This document shows, piece by piece, positions 44,975-53,600 of a stretch of 64,000 nt of DNA (position 1 is its first letter; each line of letters begins with the position of its first letter). Source of the DNA: Streptomyces sp. NBC_00523 (GTDB lineage: Bacteria; Actinomycetota; Actinomycetes; Streptomycetales; Streptomycetaceae); contig NZ_CP107836.1 in assembly GCF_036346615.1 (NCBI RefSeq), positions 806,001 through 870,000 of the forward strand, in the 5' to 3' direction. The translations under genes were made by a program, and so were the position numbers. The notes under the pieces are model-generated. The model saw only the letters and a program-made list of their open reading frames with translations. It was not told the DNA's origin and ran no database searches.

Positions 44975-46498
44975 ATGACTGCCTCTCCGTACGACGACGC
45001 CCCGGCCTGGCCCGCAGAGTTCGCCGCCCGCTACCGCGCGGCCGGCCACTGGCGTGGCGAGACCTTCACGAGCATGCTGCGCGAACGGGCCGAGGCCCAC
45101 GGCGACCGCGTCGCGCTGGTCGACCCCGCGCCCGAGCGCCGCGCCTGGGCGTACCGGGAGCTGGACGAGCGCGCGGCCCGGCTGGCGGCCGGCTTCCGGG
45201 CACGCGGGATAGCCAAGGGCGACCGGGTCGTCGTCCAGCTGCCCAACATCGCCGAGTTCGCCGAGGTCGTCTTCGCCCTCCTCCGGATCGGCGCGCTCCC
45301 CGTCTACGCGCTGCCCGCCCACCGCGAGACGGAGATCCCGGGCGAGCACACCGCCCTGTCCGACGTGCCGTGCGACGCGTCCGGGGAGCCCGAGGACGGG
45401 CCCGAGCCGCACGACCTGGCCTTCCTCCAGCTGTCCGGCGGCACCACGGGGGTGCCCAAGCTCATCCCCCGTACGCACGACGACTACATCTACTCGCTGC
45501 GCGGCTCCAACGAGATCTGCGGCGTCGGCGCGGACACCCGCTTCCTCGTGATCCTGGCCGCCGCGCACAACTTCCCGATGAGCTCGCCCGGCTGGCTCGG
45601 CACGCTGTACGCGGGCGGCACCGTCGTCCTGTGCCCGCGCCCCGACCCGGCCACGGCGTTCCCGGTCATCGAACGGGAGCGCGTCACCATGACCGGCATG
45701 GTGCCGCCGCTCGCCCTGGTGTGGACGGACGCGGCCGCTTCGGCGGAGCAGGACCTGTCGAGCTTCGAACTGGTCCTCGTCGGCGGCGCCAAATACAGCG
45801 AGACGGCCGCCCGGCGCCTCGAACCGGCGCTCGGCTGCCGGCTGATGCAGGTCTTCGGCATGGCCGAGGGCCTCGTCAACTACACCCGGCTGGACGACGA
45901 CCACGAGACCGTCGTCTCCACCCAGGGCCGGCCGATCTCCGAGGACGACGAGATCCGCATCGTGGACGACGCCGGACAGGACGTCCCCGACGGCGAGTTC
46001 GGGCATCTGCTGACCCGGGGCCCGTACACGATCCGGGGTTACTGGCGCGCGCCCGAGCACGACAGGACCGCGTTCACCGAGGACGGGTTCTACCGCACAG
46101 GCGACATCGTGCGCCGCACCCCGACCGGCCATCTCGTCGTGGAGGGGCGGGCGAAGGACCAGATCAACCGGGGCGGCGAGAAGGTCGCGCCGGAGGAGAT
46201 CGAGAACATCATCCTCGCCCACCCCTCGGTGCACGACGTGTCGGTGGTCGGTGTGGCCGACCCCAATCTCGGTGAACGCACCCTGGCGTACGTGATCCTG
46301 CGCGAAGGCGCCGAACCGCCCGGGGCGCTCGCCGTCAAGCGGCACGTACGCGAACGCGGAATCGCCGCGTACAAGGTGCCCGACCTCGTCGAATTCGTGG
46401 ACGCCTTCCCGCAGACCGGGATCGGCAAGGTCAGCAAGAAGGGCCTGCGCACCGACGCGACCCCCGCCTCCGCGTCAACTCCGCCCGCCCAGAACTGA
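44975..46498 (+). CDS. dhbE: 2,3-dihydroxybenzoate-AMP ligase with internal deletion
   Basis: The 507-residue protein matches EntE/DhbE throughout: [21 protein letters not shown] (near 150), [68 protein letters not shown] and the catalytic Lys region [11 protein letters not shown]. EntE and DhbE are 536-539 residues. Between HRETEI (near 116) and [10 protein letters not shown] the gap is about 35 residues, whereas DhbE has about 78, so roughly 43 residues of the N-terminal subdomain are deleted in frame. The enzyme would activate 2,3-dihydroxybenzoate for siderophore assembly; activity is doubtful. ATG 44975 lies 53 bp after dhbA. Confidence 0.85.
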   Translation: MTASPYDDAPAWPAEFAARYRAAGHWRGETFTSMLRERAEAHGDRVALVDPAPERRAWAYRELDERAARLAAGFRARGIAKGDRVVVQLPNIAEFAEVVFALLRIGALPVYALPAHRETEIPGEHTALSDVPCDASGEPEDGPEPHDLAFLQLSGGTTGVPKLIPRTHDDYIYSLRGSNEICGVGADTRFLVILAAAHNFPMSSPGWLGTLYAGGTVVLCPRPDPATAFPVIERERVTMTGMVPPLALVWTDAAASAEQDLSSFELVLVGGAKYSETAARRLEPALGCRLMQVFGMAEGLVNYTRLDDDHETVVSTQGRPISEDDEIRIVDDAGQDVPDGEFGHLLTRGPYTIRGYWRAPEHDRTAFTEDGFYRTGDIVRRTPTGHLVVEGRAKDQINRGGEKVAPEEIENIILAHPSVHDVSVVGVADPNLGERTLAYVILREGAEPPGALAVKRHVRERGIAAYKVPDLVEFVDAFPQTGIGKVSKKGLRTDATPASASTPPAQN

Positions 46499-46531
46499 GT
46501 CCGCCCCGCGCGGCACCGAAAGGCTCCCCTC

Positions 46532-47164
46532 ACGGCACTTCCCGCCATCGCCCCCTATCCCCTGCCGAGCCCCGGCGAACTCCCGGCGAACCGGGTCGGC
46601 TGGACCGTCGACCCGGCGCGCGCCGTGCTGCTCGTCCACGACCTCCAGAACCACTTCCTGCACGCGTACCGCCCCGGCGAGGAGCCGCTGACCGGCATGC
46701 TCGCGAACACCGCCCGCGTGATCGAGGCCGCCCGCCGCGCCGGAATCCCGGTGGTGCACTCGGCGCAGCGCGGTGGTCAGAGCGCCGAGGAGCGCGGTCT
46801 CCAACTCGACTTCTGGGGGACGGGGATGGCGGACGACCCGGAGGCGCTGGCCTCGCCGGACGAGGTGGCGCCCGCGCCGGGCGACACGGTGCTCACCAGG
46901 TGGAAGTACAGCGCGTTCGTCCGCACCGGGCTGGAGTCGCTCATCCGCGACGACGGCCGCGACCAGCTGATGATCACCGGGGTGTACGCGCACATCGGTG
47001 TGCTGATGAGCGCCGCCGACGCGTGGATGCGCGACATCCAGGCGTTCGTGGTGGCCGACGCGGTCGCGGACTTCTCCCGCGAGGAGCACGACATGGCGCT
47101 GCGCTGGGCGGCGGGCCGCTGCGCGGTCGTGACGACGACGGACGCGCTGCTGAAGGAGATGTGA
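46532..47164 (+). CDS. dhbB: Isochorismatase (EntB/DhbB-type, no carrier domain) with ACG at the expected start
   Basis: Homology to EntB starts at codon 46532: ALPAIAPYPLPSPGELPANR, then AVLLVHDLQNHF with the catalytic Asp, and TGVYAHIGVLMSAADAWMRD. That first codon is ACG, eight bases after GAAAGG, and no ATG, GTG or TTG lies between the in-frame dhbE stop and it. The next canonical start is GTG 46625, which removes 31 conserved residues. The lysine equivalent to EntB K123 is Arg here (LTRWKYSAF against LVKWRYSAF). The protein stops after the isochorismatase domain, without an aryl carrier domain. Rare ACG initiation or a decayed gene are both possible. Confidence 0.75.
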   Translation, partial: TALPAIAPYPLPSPGELPANRVGWTVDPARAVLLVHDLQNHFLHAYRPGEEPLTGMLANTARVIEAARRAGIPVVHSAQRGGQSAEERGLQLDFWGTGMADDPEALASPDEVAPAPGDTVLTRWKYSAFVRTGLESLIRDDGRDQLMITGVYAHIGVLMSAADAWMRDIQAFVVADAVADFSREEHDMALRWAAGRCAVVTTTDALLKEM

Positions 47165-47193
47165 GCCCGCGCGCCTGACTCCATCATTACCGA

Positions 47194-47211
47194 TACATCT
47201 AAAAAGATGCA
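47194..47211. promoter_or_regulatory. Inverted repeat in the promoter region of the alpha/beta hydrolase gene
   Basis: TACATCT-AAAA-AGATGCA has 7-bp arms with one mismatch and an A-tract centre, 60 bp upstream of the hydrolase start. It is likely an operator; the regulator is unknown. Confidence 0.45.
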
Positions 47212-47271
47212 GTACGGTGGGGTCACCGCCGGCGCCCTCCCCGCCGGTGACCCCACCGGCCGGAAGACCCC

Positions 47272-48081
47272 ATGTTCCTCGACACCGATGGCGCCACCCT
47301 GTACTACGAGGTCCGGGGCACCGGTCCGCTGCTACTCGTCTCGCAGAGCGGTGAGGGCGATGCCGGCCGGAGCGCCGACCTGGTCGACCGCCTCACCGAC
47401 CGGTACACCGTGGTCACGTACGACCGCCGGGGCCTGTCCCGCAGCACCTGCGCCGCCTCCGGGCGGAGCGTGACCATGGAGCAGCACGCCGACGACGCGT
47501 ACCGACTGCTCGCCGAACTCACCGATGAACCCGCCCTGATACTCGGGTGCAGCATGGGCGCCGCGATCGGGCTCCACCTCGCGGTGACCCACCCCGGCCG
47601 GCTGCGCACCCTCGTGGCGCACGACCCGGTCAGCCCCTCCCTGCTGCCCGCGGGCCCGCGCGCCGGGCACGCGGCGGAACTCGCCCGCCTCCAGGAGGTG
47701 TACCGGCAGGGCGGGTTGCGGGCCGCCCTCCCGGAGATCGCCCGGGTCCTCGGCATCGACCCGGCCCGCCAGGAGACCGAACCGGACCTGACGCCCATGC
47801 CGCTCACCCCGGAGCGGGCCGCCAACTTCGGCTTCTTCATCGCGCGCGACTTCACAGCGGTCATCAAGGCCGAACTCGACACGGAGGCGCTGCGGACATC
47901 CCCGGTGCGCATCGTGCCCGCCGGGGGTGCCACCACGGCACCGCACGCCTTCGTCGGACAGTGCGCGCACCGGCTTGCCCGGCTGGCCGGGCGGGAGGTC
48001 GTCACCTTTCCCGGCGGGCACAACGGCAACACCACCCACCCCCGCGCGTACGCCGCGCGGCTGCGCGAGGTCCTGGCGTAG
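47272..48081 (+). CDS. Alpha/beta hydrolase (monomeric, GxSxG type)
   Basis: The 269-residue protein fits the alpha/beta-hydrolase fold: LYYEVRGTGPLLLVSQSGEG near the oxyanion region, VVTYDRRGLSRST, nucleophile Ser94 in LGCSMGAA, and His in FPGGHNGNTTHP. No signal peptide is present. ATG 47272 lies in a region with an inverted repeat and A-tract at 47194-47211, so it is probably regulated separately from the dhb locus. Substrate unknown. Confidence 0.85.
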   Translation: MFLDTDGATLYYEVRGTGPLLLVSQSGEGDAGRSADLVDRLTDRYTVVTYDRRGLSRSTCAASGRSVTMEQHADDAYRLLAELTDEPALILGCSMGAAIGLHLAVTHPGRLRTLVAHDPVSPSLLPAGPRAGHAAELARLQEVYRQGGLRAALPEIARVLGIDPARQETEPDLTPMPLTPERAANFGFFIARDFTAVIKAELDTEALRTSPVRIVPAGGATTAPHAFVGQCAHRLARLAGREVVTFPGGHNGNTTHPRAYAARLREVLA

Positions 48082-48110
48082 ACGCGGCCCCGGGTCTCCC
48101 GGGGCAAAGA

Positions 48111-48146
48111 GAAATCCCCGGTCCGCAATTGCGGACCGGGGATTTC
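48111..48146. terminator. Perfect 36-bp palindrome (bidirectional terminator or leader hairpin)
   Basis: Two 18-base arms starting GAAATCCCCGGTCCGC meet at AATT with no unpaired loop in the DNA. It is 30 bp past the hydrolase stop and 91 bp before the helD start, so it may end the first transcript or act in the helD leader. Confidence 0.6.
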
Positions 48147-48164
48147 CTCACGTATATTGAGTGA

Positions 48165-48182
48165 TTCTGTGCGCCCACAGAA
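48165..48182 (+). promoter_or_regulatory. Inverted repeat upstream of helD
   Basis: TTCTGTG-CGCC-CACAGAA is a perfect 7-4-7 inverted repeat, 55 bp before the TTG start. It is a candidate operator or leader hairpin. Confidence 0.4.
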
Positions 48183-48236
48183 AAAGGCCCGTCACCGGGG
48201 GCCAACAAGAATCACCATATCCGTCAGGGAGCTGTT

Positions 48237-50471
48237 TTGTCAACTCGGGAAACCGCCGAATTGCAGAAGGAACAGGAATACATCGACCGGCTCCACCACC
48301 GTGTCGACGTGCTGCGCGGTGACGCCGCCGAGCAGGTCCAAGACGCCCTGACGCCGGTCGGCACCGGCCAGCAGGCCCGGCTCGAACGCGATGTCCTGGT
48401 CGCCGAGCGCTCCGGTCTGCTCGCCGCACTGAACGCGGTGGACGGCTCGCTCTGTTTCGGCCGAATCGATCTCACGAACGGCGTCGCGCACCATATCGGC
48501 CGTATCGGAATCCGCGAGGACGACACCGAACACACGCCTTTGCTGATCGACTGGCGTGCCCCGGTCGCCCGCCCCTTCTATCTCGCCACGCATCACACCC
48601 CGATGGGTCTGCGCAGGCGCCGCCACCTCACGACCGAGGGCCGCACGGTCACCGAGCTGCATGACGAGATCCTGGACGTCGGGGACCATGAGCGCACCGG
48701 TTTCGAGGACCCGAGCGGCGACACGGTCCTGCTCGCCGCGGTGAACTCGGCGCGGACCGGACGCATGGCGGACATCGTGCGGACCATCCAGGCCGAGCAG
48801 GACCGCATCATCCGCGCGCCGCACCGGGGCGTCCTGGTGGTCGAGGGCGGGCCCGGCACCGGCAAGACGGCCGTCGCCCTGCACCGGGCGGCGTTCCTGC
48901 TGTACGAGCAGCGCGAGCTGCTGGCCAAGCGGGCGGTCCTCATCGTGGGCCCGAACCCGGCCTTCCTCAGCTACATCGGCGAGGTGCTGCCGTCGCTCGG
49001 TGAGACCGGTGTCCTCCTCGCCACCCAGGCCGAGCTGTTCCCCGGCGTCCACGCCCGGGGCGCGGACACCCCCCGGGCGGCGGCCGTGAAGGGCGGCGCG
49101 GCCATGGCCGAGGCCCTGGAGCTCGCGGTGCGGGACCGGCAGCTGCTGCCCGAGCCCGGCGCCCCGCTGATCGTCCCGCACGACGACGGCGACCTGGTCC
49201 TCGACTGGGAGATCGCCTACGAGGCCCGGCAGGCGGCCCGGGACACCCGGCTGCCGTACAACCTGGCCCGGCCGCACTTCGCGTTCCGGATCATCGACGC
49301 GCTGACCGCCCAGCTCACCGAGCGCATCGGCGCCGACCCGTACGGCGGGCCCAACTTCCTGGGCCCGGACGACATCGCCCAGCTCGGCAAGGCGGTCGCG
49401 GTCAGCCAGGAGGTGCACGCCGCGATCGAGGAGCTGTGGCCGGTGCTCACCCCCGAGGGCTTCCTCACCGACTACCTGGCCGAGCCGGTCCACCTGCCGG
49501 ACGCGGACGCCGAGGCCATCCGGCGGGCGCCCGGCGAGGGCGCGTGGACCCCGGCCGACGTGGCGCTGCTGGACGAGGCCGCGGAACTGCTCGGGACCGA
49601 CGACAGCGCCGAGCGGGCGGCGGCCGAGGCGGAGCGCCAGGAGCGGATCGCGTACGCCCAGGGCGTCCTGGAGCTGTCCCGGGGCTCGGAGTCCTTCGAG
49701 TTCGAGGACGAGGAGTCGGAGCTGCTGGCCGCGCACGACATCATCGACGCGGAGCGGATGGCGGAGCGCCAGGAGGAGGCCGATCACCGCTCCGCGGCCG
49801 AGCGGGCCGCCGCCGACCGGACGTGGGCGTTCGGGCACATCATCGTGGACGAGGCGCAGGAGCTGTCGCCGATGGCGTGGCGGCTGCTGATGCGGCGGTC
49901 GCCGACCCGGTCGATGACCCTGGTGGGCGACCCGGCGCAGACCTCCGAGGAGGCCGGAGTCGGCTCCTGGCAGGACATCCTCGAGCCGTACGTCGGCGAC
50001 CGGTACGAGCATGTGCGGCTGGCGGTCAACTACCGTACGCCCGCCGAGGTGATGGAGGTCGCGGCGAAGGTGCTGCGGGCCGAGGACCCGTCGTTCGAGC
50101 CGCCGGGCTCGGTGCGCTCCACGGGCGAGGTGCCGTGGGTGCGGGAGACCGGGGCGGATCTGGCGGGTGCGGTGGCGCGGGCAGTCGAGGAGCTGACGCC
50201 CGGCGAGGGCCGCCTCGCGGTGATCGCGCCGCGCGAACTGCACGAGGAGATCGCGGCGCCGCTGGACGGGGTGGTGCCCGGCGGCGAGCCGGATCTGACC
50301 CGCACGGTGGTACTGCTGGGGCCCCGGCAGGCCAAGGGCCTCGAATTCGACCACGTCCTGGTGGTGGAGCCCGGCCGGTTCGGCACGAGTGACCTGTACG
50401 TGGCGCTGACCCGGGCCACGCAGCGGCTGGGCATCCTGCACCGGGAGGCGCTTCCGGCGTCCCTGCGCTGA
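48237..50471 (+). CDS. helD: HelD-like UvrD/PcrA-superfamily helicase, RNA-polymerase-associated ATPase
   Basis: The 744-residue protein starts at TTG after AGGGAG. The N-terminal helical arm (AELQKEQEYIDRLHHRVDVL) and the segment LLIDWRAPVARPFYLATHHTPMGLRRRRH are typical of HelD. Superfamily-1 motifs follow: Walker A GGPGTGKTAVALHRA (near 203), IIVDEAQELSPMAWRLLM (near 538), LVGDPAQT, and LYVALTRATQRL. HelD proteins recycle stalled RNA polymerase, and some actinobacterial ones displace rifampicin. The rifampicin-associated element (GGGGCTTGC core) was looked for upstream and not found. Confidence 0.88.
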   Translation: MSTRETAELQKEQEYIDRLHHRVDVLRGDAAEQVQDALTPVGTGQQARLERDVLVAERSGLLAALNAVDGSLCFGRIDLTNGVAHHIGRIGIREDDTEHTPLLIDWRAPVARPFYLATHHTPMGLRRRRHLTTEGRTVTELHDEILDVGDHERTGFEDPSGDTVLLAAVNSARTGRMADIVRTIQAEQDRIIRAPHRGVLVVEGGPGTGKTAVALHRAAFLLYEQRELLAKRAVLIVGPNPAFLSYIGEVLPSLGETGVLLATQAELFPGVHARGADTPRAAAVKGGAAMAEALELAVRDRQLLPEPGAPLIVPHDDGDLVLDWEIAYEARQAARDTRLPYNLARPHFAFRIIDALTAQLTERIGADPYGGPNFLGPDDIAQLGKAVAVSQEVHAAIEELWPVLTPEGFLTDYLAEPVHLPDADAEAIRRAPGEGAWTPADVALLDEAAELLGTDDSAERAAAEAERQERIAYAQGVLELSRGSESFEFEDEESELLAAHDIIDAERMAERQEEADHRSAAERAAADRTWAFGHIIVDEAQELSPMAWRLLMRRSPTRSMTLVGDPAQTSEEAGVGSWQDILEPYVGDRYEHVRLAVNYRTPAEVMEVAAKVLRAEDPSFEPPGSVRSTGEVPWVRETGADLAGAVARAVEELTPGEGRLAVIAPRELHEEIAAPLDGVVPGGEPDLTRTVVLLGPRQAKGLEFDHVLVVEPGRFGTSDLYVALTRATQRLGILHREALPASLR

Positions 50472-50496
50472 CGTTCCGGGACAACCGGGGGCGCGG

Positions 50497-50527
50497 GCCG
50501 GGCTGTTGCATGGAGGCAGCCCGGCCG
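50497..50527 (+). terminator. Hairpin terminator after helD
   Basis: GGCCGGGCTG (50497-50506) pairs with CAGCCCGGCC (50518-50527) around an 11-base loop, 26 bp after the stop. Confidence 0.7.
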
Positions 50528-50590
50528 GACGGGCGGATTCCGGGGAGCCTTGACACCCCGGACCGGCAGGAGGAGCATCCTCACGTCGCT

Positions 50591-50602
50591 GACAACGTTG
50601 TC
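50591..50602 (+). promoter_or_regulatory. LacI-type palindromic operator upstream of the GH92 gene
   Basis: GACAACGTTGTC is a perfect 12-bp palindrome with the central CG of LacI/GalR operators, 80 bp before the GH92 start. It suggests sugar-controlled expression. Confidence 0.6.
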
Positions 50603-50682
50603 GGGGCCTCGTCGTTCCTCCGCGGTCACGGCGCCGGGCTCCCGCCGCGTTGACCGTCCGTCACATCAGAAGGGCAGGAACG

Positions 50683-53600
50683 GTGCCACAGACGCACACA
50701 CGTCGTACGCACACCGCGATCCGGGCCGTGGGCTCCGTCACGGCCGCCGCCTTGGCCGTCGCGGGGCTCACGGCCGCCGCCGCCCCCGCTTCGGCCGCAC
50801 CGGCCCGGGACACCGTCAGGAACCCGGTGTCGTACGTCGATCCCCTCATCGGCACGTCCAACGCGGGCAATACCTACCCGGGCGCCGTGCAGCCGTTCGG
50901 CATGCTGGCGTGGAGCCCGCAGAACTCGCGGGGCAAGCAGGTCTCGACCCCCGCGCCCGGCGGCTACCAGTACGACGCGAAGAAGATCCGCGGCTTCAGC
51001 CTCACCCACCTCAACGGGGTGGGCTGCTCGGGCGCGAACGGCGACATCCCGATCATGCCGTACGTGGGTGACGTGGACTCCTCCCCCACCTCGGACACCA
51101 CCGACGCGAAGTACGCGAGCGACTTCTCGCACGACGACGAGACGGCCACCCCCGGCTACTACAAGGTCGGCCTGGCGAGCGGCGCTTCGGCGGCGCTGAC
51201 CACGACCGCCAGGACGGGGTCCGGGGAGTTCGGCTTCCCGGCGGACAAGCCGGCCAGCCTGCTCTTCCGCACCTCCAACTCGGAGACCGGCAGTACCGAC
51301 GCCACCGTGCGGATCGACAAGGCCGCGCGGACGGTGACCGGGTCGGTCACGGCGGGCAACTTCTGCGGTCCGCAGAGCGCGAACAACCGCAAGGACCTGT
51401 ACACGCTGTACTTCACCGCCCACTTCGACAAGCCCTTCGCGAAGACCGGCACCTGGAAGGACGGCACGCTCACCCCCGGCTCCACCTCCGCCTCCGGCGG
51501 TACGGGCTACAGCTCGTCCGGCAACGCCGTGGAGGGCAAGGGCTCCGGCGGTTACGTCACCTTCGCGGACGGCACCACCGAGGCGCGCGCCAAGGTGGCC
51601 GTCTCGTACGTCAGCGCCGCGAACGCCGAGGCCAACCTCCGCAAGGAGAACGGACCGGGCAAGAGCTTCGGCACGGTGAAGCGGCAGGCCGCCGCCAACT
51701 GGAACGAGGCGCTGAAGGCCGTCGAGATCGGCGGCGGCACCGAGACGCAGCGCACCGCGTTCTACACCGCGCTCTACCACTCCATGCTGGAGCCGACCCT
51801 CACCAGCGACGTGGACGGCCGCTACCTCGGCGCCGACCGCAAGCCGCACCGGCTGTCCAAGGGCCAGAAGGCGCAGTACGGCACCTTCTCCGGCTGGGAC
51901 CAGTACCGGGCGCAGGTGCAGTTGATGGCGCTGCTCAACCCGAGGGCGGGCAGCGACTACGCGCAGTCCCTGTTCAACTACGCGAACCAGCGGGACGGCG
52001 AGTGGGACCGCTGGCTGCTGCAGAACGGCAAGACGAGCGTGATGTCGGGCGACCCGTCCGACGCGGCGCTGGCCGGGATCTACGCCTTCGGCGGCCGTGA
52101 CTTCGACGTCAAGGGAGCGCTGAAGTCCCTGGTCACGGCGGCGACCGTGCCGACCGCCAACGACTCCGACAGCTCCGGCTGCAACGTCGAGTGCGTGGGC
52201 CAGCGCCCCGCGCTCGACAAGTACCTGGAGCTCGGATACGTACCGGCGGACAACTGCCACTGCTGGGGCGGGGCGGCCGAGACGCTGGAGGACGCGGCGG
52301 CCGACTACGGTCTGTCGGAGCTGTCCCGGCGGCTGGGCAACAAGGGCGACGCCAAGAAGTTCCTGGACCGGTCGGGCAACTGGACGAACGTCTTCGACGC
52401 CAACGCCACCGAGCAGGGCGGGTACATACGCGACCGGAAGTCCGACGGCAGCTGGGCGGGCACCTTCACGCCGGGCACCGGCGCCGGGTTCGTGGAGGGC
52501 ACCAGCGCCCGGTACACCTGGATGGTCTACTCGGACGTGGCCGGTCTCGCCGGTGCGATGGGCGGCAACGAGCGCGCCACGGAGCGGCTCGACGCGTTCT
52601 TCCGTACGCCGGACGGGAAGTTCGACTTCTCCGCGAAGGACGGCACGCGTTACGACCCGACGAACGAGCCCGACATCAACGCGCCCTACCTGTACAACTA
52701 CTTCGGCGCCCCGTACAAGACGCAGGAGACGGTCCGGGCGGAGCTGGACCAGCTGTGGACCGACGGTCCCGGCGGGATTCCGGGCAACGACGACGCGGGG
52801 ACCATGTCGTCCTGGTACGTCTTCTCGGCGCTCGGCATGTATCCGCAGAACCCGAGCCGTGCCGATCTGACGCTGACCGCGCCGCTGTTCCCGCACGCGG
52901 TGGTGCACACCGGGCACGGCAAGAAGATCACCATCGAGGCTCCGGCCGCTTCGGCGGACCACACGTACATCCACGGGCTGAAGGTGAACGGCCGTACGTC
53001 CACGAAGCCGTGGGTCGGTGACTCGCTGGTGGAGCACGGCGGGCGGCTGGACTTCACCCTGGGCACGACGCCCGACACCACCTGGGGCAGCGCACCGGCC
53101 GACGCGCCGCCGTCCTTCCCCGGCGGCGGGCTGAAGTACTTCACGGGCGCCTCCCCGGATCAGCTCAAGGTCGAGCCGGGTGGCGAGGGCACGCAGACCG
53201 TGGTCAAGGTGCAGAGCCTGGAGACGAAGGCCACCACGGTGCACTGGGAGGCCCAGGCGCCGGAGGGGGTCACCGTGACCCCGTCGGAGGGCGACTTCAC
53301 GGTCCCGGCGAGCGGCGCGGCACAGGCGAAGCTCACCGTGTCGGCGGGGAAGGACACCGCCGAGGGCTACTACACGGTCCCGGTGACGCTGACCTCGTCG
53401 GCGGGCACGGAGCTGCCGAAGACGTCGGCGGCGGTGACGGTCGCCGAGAAGAACGGGCTGCTGTGGAACCGCAACAGCACCGGGACCTCGGCGGACGACG
53501 AGAATCCGCAGGCCAACTTCGACGGTGAGGGCTGGAGTTACTCGGCCCAGGCGCTGGCGGCGGCCGGTGCGGCGCCGGGCGGCACGGTCTCCTCGGGCGG

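Noticed and set aside
48111..48146. Attachment or integration site at the 36-bp palindrome
   Set aside because: There is no integrase, tRNA or second copy; terminator or leader function is simpler.
50626..53244. Long minus-strand frame opposite the GH92 gene
   Set aside because: Same codon-bias artefact; the plus strand has complete GH92 motifs.
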